Source: Leucobacter tardus
Lineage (GTDB): Bacteria; Actinomycetota; Actinomycetes; Actinomycetales; Microbacteriaceae
Reading direction: 5' to 3'
Length of the DNA stretch: 64,000 bases
Assembly: GCF_017583045.1 (NCBI RefSeq)
Contig: NZ_JAGFBF010000005.1
Coordinates: forward strand, 558,001 to 622,000
Shown here: positions 32,885-41,656 of the stretch, piece after piece
Layout: each line of letters begins with the position of its first letter
Position numbering within the stretch: position 1 is the stretch's first letter
Program-made: the position numbers and the translations under genes
Notes under the pieces: model-generated
The model's database searches: none
The model's input: only the letters and a program-made list of their open reading frames with translations
Told to the model about the DNA's origin: nothing

Positions 32885-33838
32885 ATGGCGGATCCGGACA
32901 CCCCGACGCGAGCGCTGGCTCAACGCATCGCGCGCTCGATCTCCGGCGTCGTCACCGGCAAGGCCGAAGCCGCGGAGTCCGCGATCCTCACCCTGCTCGC
33001 GGGTGGGCACCTGCTCATCGAGGACGTGCCGGGGGTGGGCAAGACGACGCTCGCGTCGGTGCTCTCGCGCGCCATCAGTGCCGACAGTCATCGCATCCAG
33101 TTCACCTCGGACATGCTGCCCACCGACGTCACGGGACTGTCGATCTTCGACCAGGAGTCGCACGCGTTCACCTTCCATCCGGGTCCGATCTTCACGAACA
33201 TCGTCATCGGCGACGAAGTCAATCGCGCGACCCCGCGCACCCAGTCCGCGCTGCTCGAAGCGATGGCCGAGCGGTCCGTGACGGTCGACGGTCGTACGCA
33301 CGGACTGCCCGACCTCTTCATGGTCGTCGCGACGCAGAACCCGCAGGACATGGCCGGCACCTTCCCGCTGCCCGAGGCGCAGCGGGACCGCTTCATGACC
33401 CAGATCTCGATCGGCTACCCCGACGCCGCCGCCGAACGGGCGATGCTCGCGAACCGCGGAGCCTCCGACCCGCTCGACGCCGTCTCCCCCGTCGCGACCG
33501 TCGCCGATGTGCTGCGCGCGCGACAGGAGGTGGCCGGACTGCACCTGTCGGATCCGGTGCAGGAGTATCTCGTGGCCGTCGTCGGGGGCACGCGACGCCA
33601 CGAGGGCATCTCGCTCGGCGGCAGCCCCCGAGCGACACTGCACCTGGCGCGCATGGCTCGAGCGCGTGCGGCGATCCGCGGCCGAGACTTCGTCTCCCCC
33701 GACGATGTCGCCGCGCTCGCCGGCATCGTGCTGCCGCACCGCCTCGTGCCGCGCGGGCGGTTCGAGTCCGTCGCCGCATCGATGGACGCGGCGTCGCAGT
33801 TCGTCGCCGAGATCATCGCCCGCACGCCGGTGCCGTGA
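32885..33838 (+). CDS. MoxR-family AAA ATPase
   Basis: A 317-residue AAA+ chaperone-like ATPase. Walker A is PGVGKTT (residues 49-55), Walker B is IVIGDEVNRA with Asp110 and Glu111, and sensor 1 lies in VVATQNPQDMAGTFPLPEAQRDRF, a very characteristic MoxR stretch. MoxR proteins help to assemble or modulate protein complexes, often next to DUF58 and transglutaminase genes as here. The start ATG 32885 follows CGAGGGGCGGTCGACG. The next gene begins 10 bases after its stop. Confidence 0.94.
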   Translation: MADPDTPTRALAQRIARSISGVVTGKAEAAESAILTLLAGGHLLIEDVPGVGKTTLASVLSRAISADSHRIQFTSDMLPTDVTGLSIFDQESHAFTFHPGPIFTNIVIGDEVNRATPRTQSALLEAMAERSVTVDGRTHGLPDLFMVVATQNPQDMAGTFPLPEAQRDRFMTQISIGYPDAAAERAMLANRGASDPLDAVSPVATVADVLRARQEVAGLHLSDPVQEYLVAVVGGTRRHEGISLGGSPRATLHLARMARARAAIRGRDFVSPDDVAALAGIVLPHRLVPRGRFESVAASMDAASQFVAEIIARTPVP

Positions 33839-33848
33839 GTCCAGCACC

Positions 33849-34970
33849 ATGAGCGGGAGACGAGCGCGTCGCAGGTCGGCGGGCGGACGGCACCGACGCC
33901 GGTGGGCGCGGTCTCCGGTGCTGCTCACGCGTCGCGGCATCGGCGTACTGCTCTCGGGTGCAGCGATCGGCGCCGCCTGGTTCGCGGTCGGGATCCGTGA
34001 TCTCTGGTACCTCTCCGCCTTCCTGCTCGCGCTCGTCGCGATCGCCGTGGTGACCGTGCTCGTGCTGCCGCTGACCGCGCGCCTCTCGCCCACCCTCAGC
34101 ACCATCGATCCCACTCCGATGGTCGGTGCCCGCTTCCCGGTGACGGTCCGCGTGCACCAGCGCTTCCCCGTCCCGATCCCGGTCGAACTCGAGTGGGCGT
34201 CCGGCGGGGGGCGTCACCGGCTCCTGGCCGCGCGCAGTGATCCCTCGGCTCGCGCCGTCACGTGCACGGCGCACCGGCGCGGGCCGCTCACCGTCGGGGT
34301 GGGCGCTTTGCTCGTGAAGGACCCGCTCGCACTCGCGCGTCGTCGCGTCCCGAGCGGTGCCGGTCTCGACGTCCTCGTGCTCCCCGCCCTGCTGCAGCAC
34401 GTGCCCGAACCGCTCGGCGGCGTGAGCGCGCACGGCGCGTCCTCGGCGCCCGCGGGGCGCAGCGTCGGGCAGGTCTCGGGTGAGCCGAGCGGGTCGGTCA
34501 GGGAGTACCGCACGGGTGACGCGATCCGACAGGTGCACTGGAAGCAGAGCGCGCGACAAGGCCAGTTGCTCGTCAACCTGCCCGAGGATGCCGAGGCCGC
34601 CGAACGGACCCTGCTGCTCGATACGGATCCGTCGCACTACGGAGACGAGCGCGTCGCTGCGGCGCGCGACGAGCGGTTCGAACGGGCCGTCTCCACTGCG
34701 GCGACCCTCGCGGTGCAGTGGCTCGGCGACGGGCACCCGGTGCGGTTGATCGTCGGGAGCGGCGACCCCCGACCCGTGGCGACACGGGACGACGCGCTGA
34801 TGCTCCTCGCCCGAGCCGTCTTCGAGAGCCCGACCCACGAGAGGCCCAGACCCCGCATCGACGCCGTGGTCACCGGTGTGACGAACTCGGATTCCTGGAA
34901 GGCGCTTCCCGACTCCGGCGTCGCGGTCTACCGGATCGATGCTGCAGGGAGCACTGATGTCGATCGGTAG
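33849..34970 (+). CDS. DUF58 protein with N-terminal membrane helices
   Basis: A 373-residue protein. Two hydrophobic helices at about residues 27-48 and 50-72 follow a basic N-terminus. The DUF58 core is marked by SGSVREYRTGDAIRQVHWKQSAR near residues 217-240, which holds the REYxxGDxxRxIxWK motif, and the rest has a von Willebrand factor A-like layout. Proteins of this type accompany MoxR ATPases, which may act on them. It starts at ATG 33849 and its end overlaps the transglutaminase gene by 14 bases. Confidence 0.9.
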   Translation: MSGRRARRRSAGGRHRRRWARSPVLLTRRGIGVLLSGAAIGAAWFAVGIRDLWYLSAFLLALVAIAVVTVLVLPLTARLSPTLSTIDPTPMVGARFPVTVRVHQRFPVPIPVELEWASGGGRHRLLAARSDPSARAVTCTAHRRGPLTVGVGALLVKDPLALARRRVPSGAGLDVLVLPALLQHVPEPLGGVSAHGASSAPAGRSVGQVSGEPSGSVREYRTGDAIRQVHWKQSARQGQLLVNLPEDAEAAERTLLLDTDPSHYGDERVAAARDERFERAVSTAATLAVQWLGDGHPVRLIVGSGDPRPVATRDDALMLLARAVFESPTHERPRPRIDAVVTGVTNSDSWKALPDSGVAVYRIDAAGSTDVDR

Positions 34971-37389
34971 GGCGCCTCGGCCGACATCCGGTCAGGGCGC
35001 ACCCGACCGCGAGACGGCTGCGCGCGACCGCGCGCGGATCCTGATCACCGGCGGAGCCCTGGTCGCGCTGTTCGCACTCGCGATCGTCGCCTGCACCGCC
35101 GTCTTCGCCGCGGATGCCTGGATGCCGCGCGCCCTCGGTATCGCGTCGGGAACTCTGCTGGCAGCGGCGGGCATCCGTGCACTGGTGACGAACGGGACCT
35201 CGCGCCGCAGCGGAGCCATCATCTCGACCCTCGTCGGGGTGATGCTCGGCACCGCGATCTGGGCCACGCCGATCGTGCTGAGCGGCCGACTTCGAGTCTG
35301 GCTCGAGCTGCCGGGAGCGCTGCTGCAACAGGTCTCGCTCGAGCTCACCGTCGGCGCCGCCCCCGTGCGGCCCTCGCCAGAGCTCGGCGACCTCATCTGC
35401 ACGGCGGTCCTCATCGTCGCCGCGATCGTGACACTGCTGTTCGCCCTGCGCGCGTTTCTGTTGAGCGGGATCCTGGTCGCGATCCTGCTGCTCGCCACCC
35501 CGCTGGTGACCACGCGCGGCATCGACTCCCTCACGCTCGCGCTCGCGGGTCTGCTGCTCGCCGTGGTCGTCTGGGCGGCGACGCCGACCCTCCGGTGGAG
35601 CGGGCTCGTCGCCGCCGGCGTGGCCGTCGCGGTCGCGGCGGGCGCCGTCGCCCTCGCACCGCCCACCCGTGACCGCGTCTGGAACTCGGCCAACCTCACC
35701 GCCCCCGTCGGCAGCAACACCCCCGACGTGAGCCTCGCGCTCGCCGACGACCTCCGGGAACGCAGCAACACCCCGGCCTTCAGCTTCGTCGCCGACGACC
35801 GCGCACCCCTCCGCTTCACCCTCGCGACGGTCTCCGACTTCAGCGGCGGGCGGTGGCAGCCGCAGGACGCCCTCACCGACGACCGCCTCGATGTCGGCGA
35901 AGCCCGCGATCCGGCGCAGGTGCCCCCGCAGCTCGCCGAATCCGACGCCGACGATGACGCGGTCACGGTGCGCATCACGATCGACGGCCTCGTGAGCGAG
36001 TGGCTTCCGCTGCCGCAGTCGACCTCCGTCGTCGGCACGGCGCGGGCCGAGAGCTTCGAGACCGAGCAGTGGTTGTGGCTCGACGAGGCCGCGGCATCCC
36101 GATCGGATCGCAGCGCGACGCAGCGCGGTGACGCGTACGTGGCGCGGTACACCCCGCTCGACCGATTCCCCGTGTCGCCGCGGCCGGATGGCGGCCGGAA
36201 CGCGGCGAACGCACTCCCCCTGCCACCCGCGACGAGCGAGCCCCGCTACACCGATCCCGCAGCAGCCCCCGACGAGGTGCAGCAGTACCTCGAGCTGCCC
36301 GGCGAGGTGCCGCAGAGCATCCGCGACACCGCGGAGCGGCTTCGGTCGAACGCCGGCACGGACGACCGTCTCGTCATCGCCGAGACCGTCGAGCGCTGGT
36401 TCCGTTCGGGAGAGTTCGCGTACGACGAATCGGCGCCGGTCGCACCGGGAACTGATGCGGACGACCCCTACGCGATCATGGAGACGTTCCTCGACTCGCG
36501 CAGCGGATTCTGCGTGCACTACGCCTCGACGTTCGGCGTCCTCGCGCGAGAACTCGGGGTGCCGACGCGGGTCGCTGTAGGATACGCGGCCCGCGCCGAG
36601 TCCTCCGAGCAGACCACGGTGCGCGGGCGCGACCTGCACGCCTGGCCCGAGGTGTACGTCTCGGACGAGGGATGGGTGCCGTTCGAACCGACGCCGGGCG
36701 GAGCGGGGTTCCGCGCCGACACGGGTGAAGACGTCGCCGCGACACCGGGAACCGAGGACGCGCAGGAGGAGGGTGGCGAGGCGACGCCGGACGCGCAGCC
36801 GACCCCCGAGGAGACCGACGAGCCTGCGGAGGAGGAGACCGCCGCACCCGAGGACGACGACGCAGCGACCGCGGCGTCCTCCGCGACGGACGGGTCACCG
36901 TGGGCGGCGTGGAGTGCGGCGGTGCTCGGTGCGCTCCTCCTGGTCCTGCTCGCCCCGGCGGGAGCTCGGCAGGTGATCGGCGCAGTGCGGCGGGCCCGGA
37001 TGCGCGGCGTTCGCGGCCCCGCTGCCGCCGCGTGGCACGAGTTCCGCGCGCGGGCGCGAGACCTCGGTGCGGGGCATCCGCATCGAATGAACGACACCGC
37101 ACGGCCACGCGCGCGCACGCCGGAGGCCTGGGTCGAGCATCTCGTCGCGAGCGGAGCGCTCATCGACCGCTCGGCGATCGACGCCGCCTGGTCGCTGGCG
37201 GCTGCCGTGACCGCCGAGCGATACGGGACCGGCGGCACCGATACGGACACGTCGAGCGCGCTGCCGCAGCAGTGCGCGACGGCCACCACGGAGCTCACCC
37301 GGACGAGCACGCGGGCGCATCGGATCCGCGCAGCGCTCGCACCGATCTCGCTGGTGCGGCGCCGCGAGGATCGTCCGCCTACGCCGTGA
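34957..37389 (+). CDS. Transglutaminase-like membrane protein (TgpA/DUF3488 type)
   Basis: An 810-residue protein. About seven hydrophobic helices fill residues 25-230. A large extracytoplasmic part contains the transglutaminase core: Cys519 in SRSGFCVHYASTFG, His561 in LHAWPEVYV and an acidic residue in SDEGWVPFEPTP (about 570). An acidic Glu/Thr/Ala-rich linker (about 600-650), another membrane helix (WAAWSAAVLGALLLVLLAPAG) and a cytoplasmic tail follow. It probably acts on proteins or peptides at the cell surface. I start it at ATG 34957 (AGGGAGCACTG before it); ATG 34939 is the alternative. Its end overlaps the convergent deoA by 11 bases. Confidence 0.9.
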   Translation: MSIGRAPRPTSGQGAPDRETAARDRARILITGGALVALFALAIVACTAVFAADAWMPRALGIASGTLLAAAGIRALVTNGTSRRSGAIISTLVGVMLGTAIWATPIVLSGRLRVWLELPGALLQQVSLELTVGAAPVRPSPELGDLICTAVLIVAAIVTLLFALRAFLLSGILVAILLLATPLVTTRGIDSLTLALAGLLLAVVVWAATPTLRWSGLVAAGVAVAVAAGAVALAPPTRDRVWNSANLTAPVGSNTPDVSLALADDLRERSNTPAFSFVADDRAPLRFTLATVSDFSGGRWQPQDALTDDRLDVGEARDPAQVPPQLAESDADDDAVTVRITIDGLVSEWLPLPQSTSVVGTARAESFETEQWLWLDEAAASRSDRSATQRGDAYVARYTPLDRFPVSPRPDGGRNAANALPLPPATSEPRYTDPAAAPDEVQQYLELPGEVPQSIRDTAERLRSNAGTDDRLVIAETVERWFRSGEFAYDESAPVAPGTDADDPYAIMETFLDSRSGFCVHYASTFGVLARELGVPTRVAVGYAARAESSEQTTVRGRDLHAWPEVYVSDEGWVPFEPTPGGAGFRADTGEDVAATPGTEDAQEEGGEATPDAQPTPEETDEPAEEETAAPEDDDAATAASSATDGSPWAAWSAAVLGALLLVLLAPAGARQVIGAVRRARMRGVRGPAAAAWHEFRARARDLGAGHPHRMNDTARPRARTPEAWVEHLVASGALIDRSAIDAAWSLAAAVTAERYGTGGTDTDTSSALPQQCATATTELTRTSTRAHRIRAALAPISLVRRREDRPPTP

Positions 37390-38671
37390 TGCGCTCCCGG
37401 ACGAGCGAGCCGCGCTCGGGAGCGGCGTCCCCGATCTCCCACGCACCGTCGACCGCTTCGAGGGCGCGGTCGAACCGCGCCGCATCCTCCGCCGAAAGGG
37501 TGAAGAGCGGCTGACCCGCTTCGACCCGATCCCCCGGCTTCGCGTGCAGATCGATGCCGGCGGAGAACACCACGGCGTCCTCGGCACGAGCGCGCCCGGC
37601 GCCGAGACGCCACGCACCAATGCCGAACGGCAGCGCTTCGATCCGGGTGACAACACCCGAAGTGGGCGCCACGACGGTGTGCGTCTCGGGCGCCGTGGGC
37701 AGCGCCGCCGAAGGATCCCCGCCCTGAGCGCGGATCATCGCGTTCCAGGTGTCCATGGCGCGGCCGTCGTCGAGCGCGGCCTCCACGTCGGCGTCGGGCT
37801 GGCCCGACGCGGCGAGCATCTCGCGGGCGAGCGCCACCGTCAGCTCGCGCACATCGGCGGGGCCGCCACCGGCCAGGATCTCGACGGATTCCCGCACCTC
37901 GTTCGCGTTGCCGATCGCGAGACCGAGCGGGGTCGACATGTCGGTGAGCAGCGCCGTCGTCGTGACACCGGAGTCGGTGCCGAGCGCCACCATCGTCTCG
38001 GCGAGCTCGCGGGCGTCCTCGAGCCGCTGCATGAAGGCGCCCGATCCGAACTTCACGTCGAGCACGAGCGCATCGGTGCCCTCGGCGATCTTCTTCGACA
38101 TGATGCTCGAGGCGATCAACGGGATCGCGTCGACCGTCCCGGTCACGTCGCGCAGCGCGTACAGCTTCTTGTCCGCCGGAGCGAGCCCCGACCCGGCGGC
38201 GCAGATCACAGCGCCCACCTCACCGGCGAGCTGGGCGAAGAACTCGTCGTTCGAGAGCGCGGCGCGCCACCCCGGAATCGACTCGAGCTTGTCGAGGGTG
38301 CCTCCGGTGTGACCGAGGCCCCGACCCGACAGCTGCGGCACCGCGACGCCGAACGACGCGACGAGCGGCGCGAGCGGCAGCGTGATCTTGTCGCCCACGC
38401 CCCCGGTCGAGTGCTTGTCGACGGTGCGCTTGCCGAGATCGGCGAAGCTCAGGCGCTCCCCCGAGGCGATCATCGCATCGGTCAGCACCCGGATCTCCTC
38501 GCGACTCATGCCGCGCTGGAAGACCGCCATCGCGAACGACGCCATCTGCGCATCGGAGACGTATCCGCGCGTGTAGGCGTCCACCATCCAGCGCAGCGCC
38601 GGCTCGGGCACGTCGCCCCCGTCGCGCTTCGCTCGGATCACATCGACGGCGTCGAAGGGTTCTGGGCTCAC
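37379..38671 (-). CDS. deoA: Pyrimidine-nucleoside (thymidine) phosphorylase
   Basis: A 430-residue enzyme that splits thymidine, deoxyuridine or uridine with phosphate. The phosphate and nucleoside site motifs are VDKHSTGGVGDK (about 84-95) and SGRGLGHTGGTLDKLES (about 115-131), the latter being the family signature. It is the last gene of the nucleoside operon, and its start overlaps the cytidine deaminase end by 4 bases. The deoxyribose 1-phosphate it makes from thymidine can, after mutase action, be cut by DeoC (45980-46720). Confidence 0.96.
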   Translation of the reverse strand: MSPEPFDAVDVIRAKRDGGDVPEPALRWMVDAYTRGYVSDAQMASFAMAVFQRGMSREEIRVLTDAMIASGERLSFADLGKRTVDKHSTGGVGDKITLPLAPLVASFGVAVPQLSGRGLGHTGGTLDKLESIPGWRAALSNDEFFAQLAGEVGAVICAAGSGLAPADKKLYALRDVTGTVDAIPLIASSIMSKKIAEGTDALVLDVKFGSGAFMQRLEDARELAETMVALGTDSGVTTTALLTDMSTPLGLAIGNANEVRESVEILAGGGPADVRELTVALAREMLAASGQPDADVEAALDDGRAMDTWNAMIRAQGGDPSAALPTAPETHTVVAPTSGVVTRIEALPFGIGAWRLGAGRARAEDAVVFSAGIDLHAKPGDRVEAGQPLFTLSAEDAARFDRALEAVDGAWEIGDAAPERGSLVRERITA

Positions 38672-39096
38672 GAATGGCTCCTCTGAGTGTCTCGGTAGTC
38701 GTCGATGTCGCCGCGCCCGAAGGCGTCAGGCAGCACCTCGTCGAGGGATCGGATCCCCGACACGGTCTCGAACTGCATGCCGGGCGCCGCGTGCTCCACG
38801 AGCAGCTGACGGCATCGGCCGCAGGGCATGATGATCTCGCCCGCTCCGTTGACGCAGACGAACGCCGTGAGACGTCCGCCGCCGCTGCGGTGCAGCTCGG
38901 AGACGAGTCCGCACTCGGCGCAGAGCGTCAGGCCGTAGGAGGCGTTCTCGACGTTGCAACCGGTCACGAGACGTCCATCGTCCGTGATCGCAGCGGCGCC
39001 GACGGGATACTGCGAATAGGGCACGTAGGCGTGGCGGCCCGCCTCCGCGGCCGCAGCGCGCAGGGCATCCCAGTCCACGGGGTTCGCGTCGGTCAC
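38668..39096 (-). CDS. cdd: Cytidine deaminase
   Basis: A 142-residue zinc enzyme turning cytidine or deoxycytidine into uridine or deoxyuridine. The zinc and catalytic motifs are NVENASYGLTLCAE, with its Cys and Glu, and MPCGRCRQ. I start it at GTG 39096, preceded by GAAGGAG at ideal spacing; longer open frames are antisense noise. It follows the ABC permease with 2 bases between and overlaps deoA by 4. It provides uridine for the downstream phosphorylase. Confidence 0.95.
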   Translation of the reverse strand: MTDANPVDWDALRAAAAEAGRHAYVPYSQYPVGAAAITDDGRLVTGCNVENASYGLTLCAECGLVSELHRSGGGRLTAFVCVNGAGEIIMPCGRCRQLLVEHAAPGMQFETVSGIRSLDEVLPDAFGRGDIDDYRDTQRSHS

Positions 39097-39098
39097 GC

Positions 39099-40379
39099 TC
39101 ACTCCTTCACGTAGGCGGTGCCGTTCGCCGCCGGCGGGCGGGAACGACCCGTGAACCCGACGACCGCGAGCACCGTCACCAGGTACGGCAGCATCGACAT
39201 GAACTCGCCGGGGATCGGCGAGCCGAGGTTCACGAGGAGCGTCTGCAGGTTGCTGGCGAACCCGAACAGCAGCGCCGCGAGCGTCGCCTTGATCGGATCC
39301 CAGCCGCCGAAGATCATGGCGGCGAGAGCGATGAAGCCGAGACCGCCGGTCATCTCCTTGTCGAACGAGCCGACCGCGCCGAGGGTGAAGTAGGCGCCGC
39401 CGATGCCGGCGATCGCACCGGCGAGCAGCACGTTCCAGAAGCGGGTCGGGTTCACCCGGATGCCCACCGTGTCGGCGGCCTTCGGGTGCTCGCCGACCGC
39501 GCGGAGACGCAGGCCCCAGCGCGTGCGGTAGATGCCCCAGGCGACGAGCGGCACGACGATGTAGGCGAGGTACACGATCAGCGTCTGGTTGAAGAGCACC
39601 GGGCCCAGGACGGGGATGTCGCTGAGGAGCGGGATCGACCAGCGCGGGAACCGCGGCGGCGAGTTCAGCAGCGCCGCATTCGGCACCATGAGCGCGCCGT
39701 GCAGGAAGCTCGTGAGGCCGGTGATGAGCACGTTCAGCACGACGCCGACGATGATCTGCTGCACGAGGTACTTGATCGAGAACGCCGCGAGCACGGCAGC
39801 GACGAGCAGTCCGGCGACCATGGCGCCGATGAGGCCGGCGACGTAGCTCCCGGTGAGGCTCGCGATCAGCGCGCTCGAGAACGCCGCGAACAGGAACTGC
39901 GCCTCGATCGCGACGTTCACGACACCGGCCCGCTCGCCGATCACGCCGCCGAGGGCGCCGAAGATGAGCGGTACCGACAGCGACACGGCGCCGAAGAGCA
40001 GACCGGTCACCGGAACGAGCCCATCGGCCGAGGACCACACCAGGAACGCGAAGACGCCCGTCACCGAGAAGAGCGACACGAACCAGAGCGGCGTGGGGCG
40101 GTACCTGCTCCACTGCAGGAACGCGAATGCCGTCCCGAGCACCATGAGGAGCGCGCACACCGTGACCGTTGGCGCCGTCGGCATCGCGAGATCGGGCAGC
40201 GGCACGTCGGACGAGCGGTCGGCGAGGCGGAAGTTGCTGTGACCCTCGCGCCCCGCGGGGAACGCGAGAAGCAGGATCAAGACCGACGCGATGCCGAACG
40301 AGATCGGTGCCTTCAGACTGCGCGTGCGGACCACGGGCTGGCCGAAGTCCTGGTTCACGGCGATGGCGGGGGCGCTCAT
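39099..40379 (-). CDS. ABC permease for nucleosides, NupQ/BmpB-like
   Basis: A 426-residue permease of the simple-sugar/nucleoside (BPD_transp_2) family with about ten hydrophobic segments. The central loop RLRAVGEHPKAADTVGIRV is the family's conserved EAA-like motif, and GALGGVIGERAGVVNVAIEA is its other signature. It is the second permease of the operon, and its ATG overlaps the first permease's stop codon (ATGA, 40376-40379). The operon context with cdd and deoA identifies nucleosides as the cargo. Confidence 0.93.
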   Translation of the reverse strand: MSAPAIAVNQDFGQPVVRTRSLKAPISFGIASVLILLLAFPAGREGHSNFRLADRSSDVPLPDLAMPTAPTVTVCALLMVLGTAFAFLQWSRYRPTPLWFVSLFSVTGVFAFLVWSSADGLVPVTGLLFGAVSLSVPLIFGALGGVIGERAGVVNVAIEAQFLFAAFSSALIASLTGSYVAGLIGAMVAGLLVAAVLAAFSIKYLVQQIIVGVVLNVLITGLTSFLHGALMVPNAALLNSPPRFPRWSIPLLSDIPVLGPVLFNQTLIVYLAYIVVPLVAWGIYRTRWGLRLRAVGEHPKAADTVGIRVNPTRFWNVLLAGAIAGIGGAYFTLGAVGSFDKEMTGGLGFIALAAMIFGGWDPIKATLAALLFGFASNLQTLLVNLGSPIPGEFMSMLPYLVTVLAVVGFTGRSRPPAANGTAYVKE

Positions 40380-41656
40380 GCCTGCACCTCCTTGGCGGCG
40401 AAGAGGCGCTGCGCGCGCTTCATCCGCTTTCCATTCATGAAGAACACCGTGCGCACGAGCGGGGGCGCGGCGATGAAGAGCACGATGAGCGACTGCACGA
40501 CCAGCACGATGTCGACGGGGATGCCCTCGGCGATCTGCATCGTGAAGCTGCCCGCCTTCAGTGCGCCGAAGAGCAGACCGGCGGCGAACACGCCCCAGGC
40601 CCGGCTGCGACCGAGCAGCGCCACCGTGATGGCGTCGAACCCGATACCGGCGTCGATGTGGCTCGCGAAGCCGCTCGTGATGGTCCCCGCCATCTGGTTC
40701 ACCCCGGCGAGACCGGCGAGACCCCCGGCGAACGCCATGGCGTAGAAGATGATGCGCCCGACCGAGATGCCGGCCGCCCGTGCGGCGTGCGGGTTCTCGC
40801 CCACCGCTCGCATGCGGAAGCCGAGCGCCGAACGCTCGATGAGCCACCACACGAACACGGTCGCCGCGATCGCGACGACGAAGCCCCAGTTCGTGGTGAG
40901 CGGGGCCGGGAACAGGAGGGGGAACTGCGCCGTCTCAGGGGTCGCGGGTGAGATCGGCTGGTTGCCGCCCGGCCGCTGCAGCAGCCCGGGCGTCGACAGG
41001 AGCCACGCGACGAAGTAGAGGGCGATGAAGTTGAGCATGATCGTGAGAATCACCTCGTGCGCACCGGTGCGCGCCTTCAGGATCCCGACGATTCCGCCCC
41101 AGATCGCTCCACCGATGACACCGGCGAGGATCGTGAGCGGGAGGTGGATGATGAACGGCGCCTGCACCGTGAACGCCACGGCACCTGCGGCCGCCGCACC
41201 CATGAGCATCTGGCCGCGGCCACCGATGTTGAAGAGTCCCACGCGGAAGGCGAGCCCGACGCCGAGACCCGCGGCAATGAGCGGCGTCGCGTAGTTCAGG
41301 GTGTCGCTCAGCGGCTTGATCGCGCGAATGAACGTCGGCGAATCGTAGTTGAAGATCGCACCGCGGAAGAGCGCGGCGTACCCGCCGGCGATGGCGTCCC
41401 ACAGAGCGACGAAGAGGTCGGCGGGACGAGCGAAGAAGTATCCGAGCGCGTCCTGCACCCCCTCGTCGGTCGCAGCGATCAGGATCCCGCCGATGATCAT
41501 CGACAGGACGATCGCAAGGACCGTCGTCAGCACACTCGCGTTGAAGATCTGCGCGAGCAGCTTGTTTTGCTGCGGGGCCTCCGGAGTCTCGGAAACCGGA
41601 GCGCCGGACGTCGGGGTTCCCGACCCGCGTCCGGCCGTGGCTGTGGTGTCGCTCAC
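40376..41656 (-). CDS. ABC permease for nucleosides, NupP/BmpC-like
   Basis: A 426-residue permease, first of the pair. The proline-rich cytoplasmic N-terminus (about residues 1-30) is followed by about ten hydrophobic segments. The loop FRMRAVGENPHAARAAGISVG is the coupling motif, and VGLFNIGGRGQMLMGA is the segment typical of this branch. It overlaps the ATPase gene by 4 bases at its 5' end (GTGA-type) and the second permease at its 3' end. Confidence 0.93.
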   Translation of the reverse strand: MSDTTATAGRGSGTPTSGAPVSETPEAPQQNKLLAQIFNASVLTTVLAIVLSMIIGGILIAATDEGVQDALGYFFARPADLFVALWDAIAGGYAALFRGAIFNYDSPTFIRAIKPLSDTLNYATPLIAAGLGVGLAFRVGLFNIGGRGQMLMGAAAAGAVAFTVQAPFIIHLPLTILAGVIGGAIWGGIVGILKARTGAHEVILTIMLNFIALYFVAWLLSTPGLLQRPGGNQPISPATPETAQFPLLFPAPLTTNWGFVVAIAATVFVWWLIERSALGFRMRAVGENPHAARAAGISVGRIIFYAMAFAGGLAGLAGVNQMAGTITSGFASHIDAGIGFDAITVALLGRSRAWGVFAAGLLFGALKAGSFTMQIAEGIPVDIVLVVQSLIVLFIAAPPLVRTVFFMNGKRMKRAQRLFAAKEVQA